Shown in pieces: positions 1 through 9,174 of a stretch of DNA of 64,000 bases. The stretch is from Pseudomonadota bacterium (lineage in GTDB: Bacteria > Myxococcota_A > Polyangia > Polyangiales > Polyangiaceae), in the NCBI GenBank assembly GCA_023431345.1, contig JAEYWK010000239.1, forward strand, positions 1 through 64,000. Reading direction: 5' to 3'. The first letter of the stretch is position 1. Each line of letters opens with the position of its first letter. The notes below the pieces were generated by a model. The model saw nothing but the letters and a program-made list of their open reading frames with translations. It was not told the origin of the DNA and made no database searches. The position numbers and the translations under genes are program-made.

Positions 1-1294
1 CCCCAGACCCGCCGCCTCCGCTGCCGCCGTTCGGATCGATGACCGCCGAGCCATCCCCCACCTTGAAGGTCATTTGCTCGCCGATCGCGCTCACGTCGTA
101 AAAGCGCAGCCCCGACGACGAGCCGTCGTTCCATTTCGCGGTCGCGAATTTCGCTTCCGAGAACTCCGCGACGCCGCCAGCGTGGAAGTAGTCCTTGGCG
201 TCGCTGCCCGGGTTCGGCCACATCGTTTGATCGAGATCCTTCTTCCCATCCGCTTGCACGACCGCGAGGCTGAGCGGGCTCGGCGGATCGTTTCGACCGA
301 TGCTCTTGTCGAAATGCAGCAAGAGCAGGCCATCGCCTTGGATGGTGCTGAAGCGGCCGGTACTCTGCACGTTGGACCAAAAGAAGCTCTCTTGTGAGCG
401 CTTCGGGTTGGTGTAACGAAAGCCGGCGCCGTTCCGCTTGGCGATGTACGTGGCGTTCGAGTCCTGGGTGATGTCGACCACGTCGATCCAGCCTTGGTCG
501 GCGCGGTAAAAGTCGTTGATGCCGACCGGGTTCTTGGTGTTGCTGCTGTTCCCCATCACGCAGTAATTGCCGAAACCGTAGAGATCGGGCCAACCGAACA
601 GCATGTGCCCCACTTCGTGCACGAACGTGTAGAGCCCCAGGCTGGAGCCGAGGTTCGACATCATGTGCTTCGCGACCGTCACCCCGTCGCGCTTTTGGTT
701 GGAGCCGCCCGCGTGCGGCCACAAGCCTTTGCCCCACTCCTCGGCTTGCCCCGCATAGACGATGCTGATGGCCTCCGTGCGGCCGTCGCCATCGTTGTCG
801 TACTTCGAGAAATCCACCAGCGGGTCGAAGTACTCCATGATCTCCGCGAACAGCTCGTCGGAGCCTTGGTAGCCGCTCGTGCTCTCGTAGTGCGATTTCG
901 GCTGCTTCGCGCGGTAAAATCCGAAGATTTCGTTCTGAAAATCCACCTTCCCGTTCGATTGGTCGAGGAAGTAGTCGCGCACCGAGCCGTTCAGGCCGTC
1001 TTTCGTGTAGCCCTTCTCGTTGAGCCAGGCGTTGATCTGGTCTTTGGTGAACGCGGGCGGCGTGTCACTGAAATCGACGAGCAAGGTCAAGCCGTAGACG
1101 GTGCCCTGCGGGTGCGGATACAGACCGATGTTCGGGGCCGCGAGCTGCGCGCCGGGCGGCAGCGGAGGCATCGCCTCTTCGGGCCAGGCCGGCACTTCGC
1201 GCCCTTCCCAAACGATCGTCGCGTGAGCAGGCGCCCCCCAGACCACTGCCCCCAAGCTCAGCGCACACGACAGTCCCAGGCGGCGAAGCGTCAT
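1..1294 (-). CDS. M6-family (immune inhibitor A-like) secreted metalloprotease, C-terminus cut by window edge
   Basis: About 431 residues are visible, reading from an ATG at 1294 off the left end, so the C-terminus is missing. The N-terminus (MTLRRLGLSCALSLGAV) looks like a Sec signal peptide. A central HEVGH zinc motif in the context FVHEVGHMLFGWPDLYG, near residue 230, is the M6/immune-inhibitor-A peptidase signature, followed by a CVMG segment typical of the family. The visible end runs into a Gly/Ser-rich linker, which suggests that a further C-terminal domain or sorting tail lies outside the window. The likely role is secreted protein degradation, fitting a predatory or saprophytic myxobacterium. 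The next gene upstream on the same strand is the CBS protein, 195 bp away. Family assignment is firm; substrate is unknown. Confidence 0.82.
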   Translation of the reverse strand, partial: MTLRRLGLSCALSLGAVVWGAPAHATIVWEGREVPAWPEEAMPPLPPGAQLAAPNIGLYPHPQGTVYGLTLLVDFSDTPPAFTKDQINAWLNEKGYTKDGLNGSVRDYFLDQSNGKVDFQNEIFGFYRAKQPKSHYESTSGYQGSDELFAEIMEYFDPLVDFSKYDNDGDGRTEAISIVYAGQAEEWGKGLWPHAGGSNQKRDGVTVAKHMMSNLGSSLGLYTFVHEVGHMLFGWPDLYGFGNYCVMGNSSNTKNPVGINDFYRADQGWIDVVDITQDSNATYIAKRNGAGFRYTNPKRSQESFFWSNVQSTGRFSTIQGDGLLLLHFDKSIGRNDPPSPLSLAVVQADGKKDLDQTMWPNPGSDAKDYFHAGGVAEFSEAKFATAKWNDGSSSGLRFYDVSAIGEQMTFKVGDGSAVIDPNGGSGGGGSG

Positions 1295-1489
1295 CACCGT
1301 AAGGTGCCGTTTACGCCGCGGAAGGGTCAAGAATCCAGCCTTCCGGGCGCAAATGACAACCCCGGCGTAAGACTACAGCGAGGCAGCCGTCGTATCGCAC
1401 TTCGGCGTACCCACCGCGCGCGTGCTCTGGCGCGGACCGTTCCCCGAGCGCGCGACCCCGGCGCCGTCAACGCCTGCCGGGAACACGAC

Positions 1490-2242
1490 TCACGACGATG
1501 CGACCGCCGCGCCGTCGCGGCGCGCCTCGGGGGGTGGCGGCTCCGAAATGCCAGCGAGCACCCCGGGGACCCAAATGCGCGCCTCGTGGCTCAACACGGA
1601 CGGAGCCTGAGTCAAGCGGGCGACGTCGGCGAGCGACACGATGCCGACGAGCTGCCCCTCGTCGGAGAGCACCGGTAGCCGGCGAATCTGGTGGGTTGCC
1701 ATCGCGTCCATCAGCGAGCGCAAGGTGTCGGTAGCGCGGCACGAGTGCACGCTCGTCGACATCGCGCAGGTCACGGGGATCTCCGTCAGGGGACGGCCCT
1801 TCGTGTACGCCGCCATGCAAATGTCGCGGTCGGTCACCATACCGACCAGCGTCCCGTGCTCGTCCACGATGGGGAGCGCGCCGCAATCGGACTCCCACAT
1901 CAGCTGAGCGGCACGGTTGAGGTTGTCGGACATCGAACAGCTAGAGACGTCACGGGTCATGACGTCGCGCGCGCGCGTCGGCTCGAGGTCGTTGCGCCCC
2001 TGCATCAGCTCGCGCAGGGTTCGCGTCAGACCGCGCGCCGTGGCCAGCACCTGCTCCGCGACCCATTCGCCGCGCGCCGAGAGCTTGCGTTCGAAGGCTT
2101 CGATCTCCTGCTCGAGATCGCCGAGGCGCTGGCGCGCGTCCATGCCCAGCAAGTGCGCACGCACGCGTGCTTCGTCACGCGCCGTGACCAGGTCCCGCAG
2201 CACCTGGTTGATCTCTTGAGTGACCTGGCTAGTCGTGCCCAT
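1490..2242 (-). CDS. CBS-pair domain protein with N-terminal coiled coil
   Basis: The 250-residue product starts at ATG 2242 (MGTTSQVTQEINQVL). The open frame extends to 2488, but the extra part reads like non-coding sequence. The N-terminal ~100 residues are Arg/Glu-rich and helical. Two CBS motifs follow: ARDVMTRDVSSCSMSDNLN with TLVGMVTDRDI, then a second repeat with RRLPVLSDEGQLVGIVSLAD. CBS pairs usually bind adenine nucleotides and act as energy-state or ligand sensors. The C-terminus is Pro/Glu-rich. No catalytic domain is attached, so the target cannot be named. The start has only a distant GGAGG about 25 bp upstream, so it is the less certain part. Confidence 0.8.
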   Translation of the reverse strand: MGTTSQVTQEINQVLRDLVTARDEARVRAHLLGMDARQRLGDLEQEIEAFERKLSARGEWVAEQVLATARGLTRTLRELMQGRNDLEPTRARDVMTRDVSSCSMSDNLNRAAQLMWESDCGALPIVDEHGTLVGMVTDRDICMAAYTKGRPLTEIPVTCAMSTSVHSCRATDTLRSLMDAMATHQIRRLPVLSDEGQLVGIVSLADVARLTQAPSVLSHEARIWVPGVLAGISEPPPPEARRDGAAVASS

Positions 2243-2637
2243 GGTCGCGCGTGTGCACGAAGCGTTCCTCCGAACCGGCGAAACGAGACGCGGAAAGAGC
2301 TGCTCGTGGATTTGCGATGAGGGGCTCGGCTCAAGCGTTCGCCGAATGCCGGCGGAACAAATGTGCCCCGAACATCGGCGCCCCAACGCCACGTTTAGCG
2401 GCGTGACGATTTCGCGCGAGCCGTCGCAGCCGCGGGGGCTGGACGACGAAACTGTGCGGATACATTTCGCCGCGCCGAGATCATTCATCTCAGATTTCGT
2501 ACAAGTGACGTAGCTGCCCTATGCCCATCTGGCAGCCAAATTTGGCTGCGGCGTAGGCAACCTACGCACATCGTCGCCGGCCGGCGCAACTGTTGCTGAA
2601 GGCGCGGTCGTCACTTACTTCGAGGAGATGACCCCCC
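2243..2637. other. 395-bp intergenic region between divergent genes
   Basis: This stretch separates the CBS gene (minus) from the DUF4397 lipoprotein (plus) and should hold both promoters. Short open frames cross it, but none shows family similarity or a convincing start. The last ~130 bp are less GC-rich than the surroundings (for example GCCAAATTTGGC near 2533-2544, a perfect 12-bp palindrome), which fits a promoter or operator zone. No RNA gene was recognised. Confidence 0.5.
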
Positions 2638-4227
2638 ATGAATAATCAAAGCACTCGATTCTTGAGTTTCGTCAGCATGAGCCTGTTCGTTTCCCTCGCC
2701 GCCGTCGCTTGCGGCGACGACGACGACGGCGGCGGGAACACCGGCGGCAAAGCCGGCAGCAGCGCCACCGGCGGAAAGGGTGGCAAGCCCAGCGGCGGCA
2801 GCGCGAACGTCGGCGGCGATGACACGGGCACCGGGCTCGGCGGCCAAGGCGCAAACGACGGCATCGGCGGCCAGGGCGCCAACGACGGCATCGGCGGCAG
2901 CGACGACGGCATCGGCGGCGCCGGTGGTGCCCCCGCCGTCCAGAAGGCGCGCCTGCGCGTGGTGCACGCTTCCCCGAACGCGCCCGAGGTCGACATCTAC
3001 CCCGCGGGCAGCGAGGTCGCCGCAGCGACTGCCGTCGAGTACGGCGACGCCACCGACTTCATCGAGGTCGACGCCGGCGAAATTTCGTTCGATCTGCGCG
3101 CCGCTGGCGAAGATGCCGACAGCGAGCCGGCGCTCACCACGGAGCCCATCGAGCTCGAGCCCGACACCGACTACACGCTCGTCGCGGCGGGCGACTTCGC
3201 CGACCTCGACGACGAGGACACCGGCTTCCGCATCCTGCCCCTGGCCCACGACTTCGACGCAGTCCCGGCCGACACGTCGCTCGCGCGCGTGGTTCACGCG
3301 ACCAGCGCCTGGGAGACGGTGGACGTCGACCTGACCGCGACGAGCGGGATCGACCTCGCCGGCGTGGACCGCTTCGCCAGCGAAAGCAACGTCGCCATCC
3401 CCGCCGACGAGGCCCTCGAGGTCGCGTTCCGGAGTGATGACGACGTGCTCTCCAAGCTCACGCTGCCGGAGCTCGACGCCGGTGGCGAGCTGTTCGTGAT
3501 CGCGACCGGAAACCCCGGCTTCCCGTTCCGCGCGCCGCTCAACGGCTTCACGCTGCTCGTCGTCGACCAAGACAGCAACGTCACCTGGGTGAAGGAGCAG
3601 CCGTGGCTGCACGTCGTCCACGCCTCCGACATCAGCACCGTCGACATCTACGACTCGGCGAAGACGGCAGCTTCGGCCAAGCTCACCGATGATCTGGGCG
3701 CCGCGACGCTCGCGGGCTTCCAGCTCCCGGCGAGCGCGGTGGGTTACACCTTGAAGGCAGTGGCCGACGACGCCTCGAACGGCGCCGCGACGGCGCTGGC
3801 GACGGGCGCTACCGCCACGCTGCAAGCGGGCGAGCATTACCTGTCGATCATCTCCGCCGATACCATCTCGACGATCCGAGAGCAGTTCGACACCAGCAAG
3901 CCGACGAAGGTGATCCTCCGCGGCGTCCACGCTTCCGAATCGATCGCGCCCGCGGTCGATTTCGGTGCCGTCGTGAGCAGCGCGCTGTCGAGCGCGGTGA
4001 TTTCCAACGTGCTGCCGCAAGCGGCGTCGCCCGAGGCCGGCGTCGCCATCGACCCCGGCAACGTGATCTTGGGCGCCGCGGCCACCGGCACCACGACCCT
4101 GTTGGCTCAGGCGACGTTCAGCGGCAACGCCGCCCCCGTCGCCGGTGAGCGCGCCTTCATCCTGCTCGTCGGCGAGGACGGGCTGTGGCGTGTCGACACC
4201 TCCGTCGCCGGTTGGGCCCTCCGCTAA
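2638..4227 (+). CDS. DUF4397-domain surface lipoprotein
   Basis: The 529-residue product starts at ATG 2638 behind a GAGGAG ribosome site. The signal peptide ends in a lipobox (LAAVAC followed by GDDDD), so it is a probable lipoprotein. A low-complexity Gly/Ser/Asp linker follows, with a duplicated GGQGANDGIGG unit near residues 65-95. The rest carries DUF4397-type segments: the hallmark RVVHASPNAPEVDIYPAG, then RVVHATSAWETVDVDL and LHVVHASDISTVDIYD. DUF4397 domains are beta-sandwich modules of unknown function in bacterial surface proteins. The Asp/Glu-rich character suggests an acidic extracellular adhesin or matrix protein, but this is inference. It is followed by a long hairpin at 4252-4285. 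Confidence 0.85.
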   Translation: MNNQSTRFLSFVSMSLFVSLAAVACGDDDDGGGNTGGKAGSSATGGKGGKPSGGSANVGGDDTGTGLGGQGANDGIGGQGANDGIGGSDDGIGGAGGAPAVQKARLRVVHASPNAPEVDIYPAGSEVAAATAVEYGDATDFIEVDAGEISFDLRAAGEDADSEPALTTEPIELEPDTDYTLVAAGDFADLDDEDTGFRILPLAHDFDAVPADTSLARVVHATSAWETVDVDLTATSGIDLAGVDRFASESNVAIPADEALEVAFRSDDDVLSKLTLPELDAGGELFVIATGNPGFPFRAPLNGFTLLVVDQDSNVTWVKEQPWLHVVHASDISTVDIYDSAKTAASAKLTDDLGAATLAGFQLPASAVGYTLKAVADDASNGAATALATGATATLQAGEHYLSIISADTISTIREQFDTSKPTKVILRGVHASESIAPAVDFGAVVSSALSSAVISNVLPQAASPEAGVAIDPGNVILGAAATGTTTLLAQATFSGNAAPVAGERAFILLVGEDGLWRVDTSVAGWALR

Positions 4228-4251
4228 GCGAGCCGGAAGCGCTGCGCGTTT

Positions 4252-4285
4252 ACCGCGCGCTCGGGCACCATCCCGGGCGCGCGGT
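4252..4285. terminator. Long GC hairpin between convergent genes
   Basis: A 14-bp inverted repeat (ACCGCGCGCTCGGG and CCCGGGCGCGCGGT, one wobble pair) with a 6-base loop lies between the convergent DUF4397 lipoprotein and HDOD genes. No T-run is present, so it may be a bidirectional transcription barrier rather than a classical intrinsic terminator. Confidence 0.6.
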
Positions 4286-4299
4286 GACGCGTCCGAAGC

Positions 4300-5169
4300 T
4301 CACAACCACAAGATCTGCGGCACGAGCTGCTCGGCTTCGGCTTGGATGGCGTCGAGCGCGCCGTCGTCGATGCCGAGCTCACCGCGCGCGATCTCGAAGT
4401 CGAGATCGCTGACGGCGTCGGCGGCGATCGCGATGCCCTGGGCGTCGGCGGGCCCGACCACGTCGGCTCCGAAGGAGCGGCTCAGGCGGTCGGCGACGCA
4501 AATCGCGGCCGCGACCTTGGAGAACTCGCCCGTGTGCAGGTGGTGGTGATGACCGACGATGTCGGCCATGGCCGAAGGCAGGCCCCACAGCGTCGCCAAG
4601 ATCCCCGACGCCCGCTCGTGCAGCCCGTCGATCTCGGTCCACAGCTGCTCGAGCGGGGGGCTCTCTGCGCCTTCGAAATCGGTCACCGCGAACAAGAGCC
4701 CGGCGAAGCCGGCGTCGTGCAGCAGCGCGCAGATGAAGGCGTGATCCCCATCGATGCGCGCTTTGCCGCAGACGATGCGCGACACGTAAGCCGTCACGGT
4801 GCTGTGCCGCTGCACCTGCGCGACCGTCTCCGCGTACTCGTCGAGATCGAAGACGCCACTGCGCAGCGCCACCTCGAACACCATGTCGCGCAGGACGTTG
4901 AAGCCCAGCCGCACCACCGCCTCCTTCAACGACGTGATGACGTTGCGACCGGAGTAGATCGGTGAGCTCACCAGCCGCATCACACTCCCGGCGAGCATTT
5001 CGTCTTGCTCGAGCAGGCGCACGACGTCGCTGGCGCGCGCCGATGGCTTGCCCGACAGCGCGAGCAGCTCCATCGCTACGCCTGGCAGAGGCGGCGGCCG
5101 ATACGCTGGATCCTCGAATACCGCGATCAGCCGGTGCCGCAAGGCTGTCGTGATCAGCGACTCGCTCAC
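4300..5169 (-). CDS. HDOD-domain signalling protein
   Basis: The product is 289 residues if it starts at GTG 5169 (MSESLITTALRHRL). An HDOD domain fills most of it. It has a helical N-terminal half with PPLPGVAMELLALSGKPSA and a C-terminal HD-like segment with ICALLHDAGFAGLL and VGHHHHLHTGEFSKVA. HDOD proteins act as output or scaffold domains in bacterial signalling and usually lack phosphohydrolase activity. The frame stays open upstream to 5592, but that part overlaps the VDPW-motif gene and looks non-coding. It is the last gene of a minus-strand cluster (VWA lipoprotein, VDPW protein, HDOD) with 1- and 23-bp gaps. The start codon is moderately certain. Confidence 0.75.
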   Translation of the reverse strand: MSESLITTALRHRLIAVFEDPAYRPPPLPGVAMELLALSGKPSARASDVVRLLEQDEMLAGSVMRLVSSPIYSGRNVITSLKEAVVRLGFNVLRDMVFEVALRSGVFDLDEYAETVAQVQRHSTVTAYVSRIVCGKARIDGDHAFICALLHDAGFAGLLFAVTDFEGAESPPLEQLWTEIDGLHERASGILATLWGLPSAMADIVGHHHHLHTGEFSKVAAAICVADRLSRSFGADVVGPADAQGIAIAADAVSDLDFEIARGELGIDDGALDAIQAEAEQLVPQILWL

Positions 5170-5192
5170 CCCCGCCAGCTTAGCACTGCGTT

Positions 5193-5624
5193 TCAGAAGA
5201 TCGTCGAGAGGGGAGCGCTCGGACGCGTGGCGAGGCGCGGGCCGTGTCGATCCGCGCCAGCCCAAGGATCGACGACTTCGATGTGGCTCGGCGCCCAGCC
5301 ACGCGGGCTCGTCGCAGGCGCGGCCGCGGCTTTGGCCCAAGGATCCACCAGCAGCTCGACCACCGGAGGTGACCATTTCGGTGGCGCGGGCCGACGCGAC
5401 ACGGTCGCGACCTGAGGATCCCGCCGGGGCGAAAGCGACGCTGCGGGCGGCAAGCCCGAGGCAGGCATGGGTACAGCAACTGAGGCGGAGGGCAACGGTG
5501 GCGTCTTGTGCCACGGCTCCACGATGAGCCCCGCCTGACCGACCGCAACGCCGGCCACGAGCGAGATGCTCGCGAGGATCAGCAGCTGGCAAAGGCGGCC
5601 CAAAGTGAGCCCAGTATAGCTCAA
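5193..5624 (-). CDS. Membrane-anchored Pro-rich protein with repeated (V/E)(D/E)PW motifs
   Basis: The product is about 143 residues, starting at TTG 5624 directly after the VWA gene stop; a second TTG at 5603 is possible. One N-terminal hydrophobic segment (LCQLLILASISLVAGVAVG) suggests a signal anchor. The remainder is Pro/Ala-rich and contains three similar tetrapeptides: EPWHKT, VDPWAKA and VDPWAGA. I do not recognise a family. Tight spacing on both sides suggests cotranscription with the VWA lipoprotein and the HDOD protein. The repeated W motifs could be short linear binding motifs, but this is inference. Confidence 0.6.
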   Translation of the reverse strand: MSYTGLTLGRLCQLLILASISLVAGVAVGQAGLIVEPWHKTPPLPSASVAVPMPASGLPPAASLSPRRDPQVATVSRRPAPPKWSPPVVELLVDPWAKAAAAPATSPRGWAPSHIEVVDPWAGADRHGPRLATRPSAPLSTIF

Positions 5625-5625
5625 A

Positions 5626-8034
5626 TCACTGCGGGCAGTAGAGGAGCGCGAGGCTATTGCCGGGGGCGCCTCCCGTGAAGCGAATGCGGCGCGGCGCGGG
5701 GCCGACGCAGTCTCGGGCGAGCTCGGCTTTGCCGGCGTGGGTTTCGCCGGAGACGGCGTTCAGGTAGCAGAAGCCAGGCGCGTCGGGCGCAGCGTCGGCG
5801 TTCTGACAGGCCGCCAGGTCAGACCCGTCATGCTGTGTGAGCTCACACAGGCACAAGCTGTCGCACGGCGTCGCGCCGCCGCAGTAGCCCACCGACTCCA
5901 GCTTTTGACGCAGGGGCTCGGCGACCTCTGCTGGGGCATCGGACAAGCCCTGCTCGCTCGGGCAGCTGCAGCTCGGCGCAATCGACGCCGTGTACAAGCT
6001 GCACGCCGTTCGGCCGTCGGCGTCGGCGCCCGCGTCCAGGCTCAAGCAGCTGCGACCGATTTGGCGCGCGACGCGTCCGGCGAGCGCGTCCATCGCCGGG
6101 CGGTAGCCGTAGCTGGGCGAGCTGAGCTCGGCCGTCTTCGGGCACGCCGACGCGACGATGCCGTGTCCCGCGACGCCCTTCAGCACTTCGAGCTGCCGCA
6201 GCCCCGGGTAGACCTGTCCAAAGTACTGAATGGTGCCAGTGGCTCCTCCGCCCTTCGGTTGGCAGAGCGCGCGGTTCGCCGGTAGGTCCAACTCGAAGCA
6301 GTCGCAGGCGCGCCCGGCGTCGAGAGCGGCTTGGTCGCACGTGACCGGCGCTGGCAGCTCGAACGTGCACGCGTACTGGAGGTCGTTCTTCTCGGGGCTC
6401 GCGCTCTCGTGGCCGTTGATGACGTTGGCTTGCGGATCGGTCGAGGTCGCGGGGACGAGCTTCGCGCTCGGCACGAACGGGTTCGCGTCCGGCACGTCGA
6501 GCGTGGTGCGGTCTTCGACTGACTCGATCATGAAAGGATCGAGCGGGAGCAGCGGCGGGCTCTGGTGAGGATCGCCCAGGATCGCCGCCCAACGCTCGCT
6601 ATCGAGCTGCCCCTGCTCGCTCAAGAAGCGCAGCCCGGGCCCAGTTAGGCTCGATGCCTCGGCCACGTCTTGCCACGGCACACCCACGATCCCCAAGAGC
6701 AACACTTGCTCGGGGCTGCGTGGCGCCGCCCCGCCGCGGCTCACGAAGATCGGGTTGGGCACGAGCGCGCCGTCGGAGCGCCGCTCGACCTCGGACGACG
6801 TGAGGCCGTCGATATAGCGCTGCACCGGCTGCAGGAGATCGAAGCCGAAGCGTCGCTTTTGCTCGTAGCAGCGCAAGCCTAACGCGTCTTCATCCGACGT
6901 CACGAGAAACCGCCCCTTCTGACACTCGACGTCTTCGGTCGGCGCGGGGCAGCCTTGGCGCGCCGTGGCTTCACCGCACGACTGGCAGCATGCGTCGTTC
7001 GGATTCGTCAGGCAGGCCGAGGTGGACCGAAACATCGGGCTCTGTCGAGTGAGGAGCCAACCGTAGCCGTCGTCGATGATGGAGCAGTCATTTTCATCGG
7101 AGAGCATCACGATGGCGAGCACCGAGTCCGATCGCAGGAAGGCGTCGCGAGCGGCCAGCACGTTTTGATTGACGCCTTGTACGGAGGCTCGGTTGTCCGT
7201 CACGACGACGGCTTGCGGAGGCTCCGGGTCGATCAAGAATCGATACCAAGCTTCGAGCGACGCCTCGAAGCCGCAGCCGGTATCACCCGCCGCCTCGACC
7301 GTCTCGGCGAGCGCCGAAGCGAACTCCTGAGGGTCGCCGATGCCGACGGGCGTCAAAGCTTGCTTCGGATCCCAAACCAAGAAGCCCGTGCCGTTCCAGC
7401 TGGGCAAGCCCGGTCGAATCGAGCCGAGCAGCTCAGCGTGGTCGTCGTCGTCCGGCGCGACGCACACGTCGTTCGCACCGGTGGAGCCGTGGGCGCCCAA
7501 GCTGGACGTGACGACGGCCGCGTGAATGTCGTTGAATGGCAAGAACTCAGGGTGCGAGCCGCCCGGACACGCCCCGCCTGGCGACGCACGCTCGCCGGTG
7601 GCGGCGCCCTTCTCGTCGAGGCAGCGCGGCTGGATCAGGCGCTCGACCAAGTGCTGCATGGCGTCCGCCAGCAGATGCTGCTTGTTTGCCATCGAGATCG
7701 AGTTGTCGATCATCATCAGCAGGTCGAGCTTGTTCGGCACCTTGCCGCGAACCAGCTCTATCGGATCCACAGGCTCGGGCTCGGCGGCAGCTCCCGCCGC
7801 GCCGGCGTCACTGTCGCCTTGCCCCTGGTCGCCAGCGCTCGCGTCGCCGCCCTGCGCGCTCGACCCACCGGCGTCCGAGGCCGCCCCGCTCTCGCTACCG
7901 GCGCTGCCCGCGACCGCGGCGCTGCCACCGCTCGGCGCGCCCGGCTTTCCGCCGCTATGCCCGGTATCGCCGCAGCCCATCGCGACGACGAGCGACAACA
8001 CACCTGCCCCAAGTACCCACTTCTTCCCAATCAC
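5626..8034 (-). CDS. VWA-domain lipoprotein
   Basis: The product is 802 residues from GTG 8034; the frame also offers a GTG at 8085. The preferred start gives MIGKKWVLGAGVLSLVVAMGC, a signal peptide with lipobox AMGC. A Gly/Ser/Ala linker follows, then a von Willebrand factor A domain beginning KLDLLMMIDNSISM, whose DNSIS is the DxSxS metal-ion-dependent adhesion motif, and LSDENDCS further on. The C-terminal half is Cys-rich (for example CDCFELD, CSCPSEQG, CDSLCLCEL). Proteins of this build are common in Myxococcota; function is undetermined and adhesion or protein binding is inferred from VWA. It leads the minus-strand cluster with the VDPW and HDOD genes. Confidence 0.8.
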   Translation of the reverse strand: MIGKKWVLGAGVLSLVVAMGCGDTGHSGGKPGAPSGGSAAVAGSAGSESGAASDAGGSSAQGGDASAGDQGQGDSDAGAAGAAAEPEPVDPIELVRGKVPNKLDLLMMIDNSISMANKQHLLADAMQHLVERLIQPRCLDEKGAATGERASPGGACPGGSHPEFLPFNDIHAAVVTSSLGAHGSTGANDVCVAPDDDDHAELLGSIRPGLPSWNGTGFLVWDPKQALTPVGIGDPQEFASALAETVEAAGDTGCGFEASLEAWYRFLIDPEPPQAVVVTDNRASVQGVNQNVLAARDAFLRSDSVLAIVMLSDENDCSIIDDGYGWLLTRQSPMFRSTSACLTNPNDACCQSCGEATARQGCPAPTEDVECQKGRFLVTSDEDALGLRCYEQKRRFGFDLLQPVQRYIDGLTSSEVERRSDGALVPNPIFVSRGGAAPRSPEQVLLLGIVGVPWQDVAEASSLTGPGLRFLSEQGQLDSERWAAILGDPHQSPPLLPLDPFMIESVEDRTTLDVPDANPFVPSAKLVPATSTDPQANVINGHESASPEKNDLQYACTFELPAPVTCDQAALDAGRACDCFELDLPANRALCQPKGGGATGTIQYFGQVYPGLRQLEVLKGVAGHGIVASACPKTAELSSPSYGYRPAMDALAGRVARQIGRSCLSLDAGADADGRTACSLYTASIAPSCSCPSEQGLSDAPAEVAEPLRQKLESVGYCGGATPCDSLCLCELTQHDGSDLAACQNADAAPDAPGFCYLNAVSGETHAGKAELARDCVGPAPRRIRFTGGAPGNSLALLYCPQ

Positions 8035-8209
8035 ACCGCACAGGGTACCACGCGGTTTCGCCGGCCCCGACAGTAAAAAAGCCACAGCCGGCGAGCGCTG
8101 CTCGACGGAGCGCCCCGCCTACTTATTCATACCTCGGTGCCCCAACTAGCGGAGCACCCGTTTCAACCTGCAATCGGTGGCTGTCCGCGCGACTCGACTT
8201 ATCTGTCTA

Positions 8210-8947
8210 CTACTTGTTGAGTAGCAGCAGCGCGAGCAACAGGGCCAGCACGACCAGCGTGACAATCACTCCCACGCGCGGCCCTCGCTTGGCGGGAAGC
8301 TCGGCCCGGGGCGCCCGCGAAGACTTCGCCGCCATGGCCCGAGAGGCGCTCGTCGCCTGAGGGCCCGCCGCTTGAGCGACGGCGGGCTTGGCCGCGCTTT
8401 TGGGCCGCGCCACGGGCGCAGGCCGCTCGCCTCGCGAAAGCTCGCGCGCGGCCTGGCGCTGACGGCGGGCTTCGGCCTCGGCCTCGGCCTGGCGCCGGCG
8501 CTCGGCGGCTTCCGCGCGCGCTTCGAGGGCGCGCTGCTCTTTCCGCTCGAGCTTGCGCTGCTGCTTGACCTGCGCCTCTTGCGCCCTCAGCTTGCGGGCG
8601 TGCTCACGCTGATGCTTCTTCGTCGGCTCGGCGGGTCGCGGCGACGAGCTCACGCTGTGGGTCAGCGGTAAGACTGCGGACTTCGGGCGACGCGTTCGGT
8701 GGGGGCGACGCTTGCCGGCGGGAGCCGGCGCCCCTTCTGGCAGGTCGTCCCAGCCGCTGTCGACCTCTTCGGTCTGCGGCGGCACGGAAGGCGCTGCCGC
8801 GCTCGCGCTCGGCACCGACGGCGCGATGCTATCCCACGCCTCGTCCACCTCGGCCTCATCGACCCCCGGTTGGCTCGGCGCCGAGTCGACGGGCTCGTCG
8901 TCCCAGCCAGCATCCAGGCTTTGCGATTCGTCCTCGGTCACGCTCAT
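8210..8947 (-). CDS. Tail-anchored coiled-coil protein
   Basis: The product is 245 residues from ATG 8947 (MSVTEDESQSLDAGWDDEP). The acidic N-terminal third carries repeated W-D/E motifs (DAGWDDEP, DEAWDSIA, DSGWDDLPEG). A long Lys/Arg/Glu/Ala-rich coiled coil follows (for example KQQRKLERKEQRALEARAE), then a basic Ala/Pro segment and a C-terminal transmembrane helix (VGVIVTLVVLALLLALLLLN). This is a tail-anchored layout with the coiled coil in the cytoplasm. No family is recognised. Its start overlaps the stop of the preceding 75-residue gene by ATGA, and that gene overlaps darP in the same way, so the three are probably translated together. Confidence 0.7.
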   Translation of the reverse strand: MSVTEDESQSLDAGWDDEPVDSAPSQPGVDEAEVDEAWDSIAPSVPSASAAAPSVPPQTEEVDSGWDDLPEGAPAPAGKRRPHRTRRPKSAVLPLTHSVSSSPRPAEPTKKHQREHARKLRAQEAQVKQQRKLERKEQRALEARAEAAERRRQAEAEAEARRQRQAARELSRGERPAPVARPKSAAKPAVAQAAGPQATSASRAMAAKSSRAPRAELPAKRGPRVGVIVTLVVLALLLALLLLNK

Positions 8948-9174
8948 CAGTCTTCCTCGTGGCGAAGTAAGGTGGGTTTGGCGTCGGGGGCCGCCTCCCA
9001 CTGCTCGGCGTGCGCGGGGTCGACGTGCGGGCCCGCATGGCCGAGAGGGAGAGCGCAGCGCAGCGACAGCCGCTGCCGCGCGACGTTGGTCGCCGTGCCC
9101 GCCGGGGTCAGCGTGACGAGCAGCGTCGCGAGGGCGCCGCAAGTCGGCTTGGTCGTGTCGAGATCGTCGGTCAT
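8947..9174 (-). CDS. Small protein with C-x-LPxGHxGPH motif
   Basis: This 75-residue protein starts at ATG 9174, overlapping the darP stop, and ends overlapping the next gene's start. It contains CALPLGHAGPHVDPAH, a Cys/His motif seen in many small uncharacterised actinobacterial and myxobacterial proteins and probably metal-binding (inference). No transmembrane segment or signal peptide is seen. Placement inside a coupled three-gene operon supports it as a real gene. Confidence 0.6.
   Translation of the reverse strand: MTDDLDTTKPTCGALATLLVTLTPAGTATNVARQRLSLRCALPLGHAGPHVDPAHAEQWEAAPDAKPTLLRHEED

Noticed and set aside
4300..5592. 430-residue extended HDOD frame
   Set aside because: The upstream part overlaps the VDPW-motif gene and reads like non-coding sequence; GTG 5169 fits the HDOD length.
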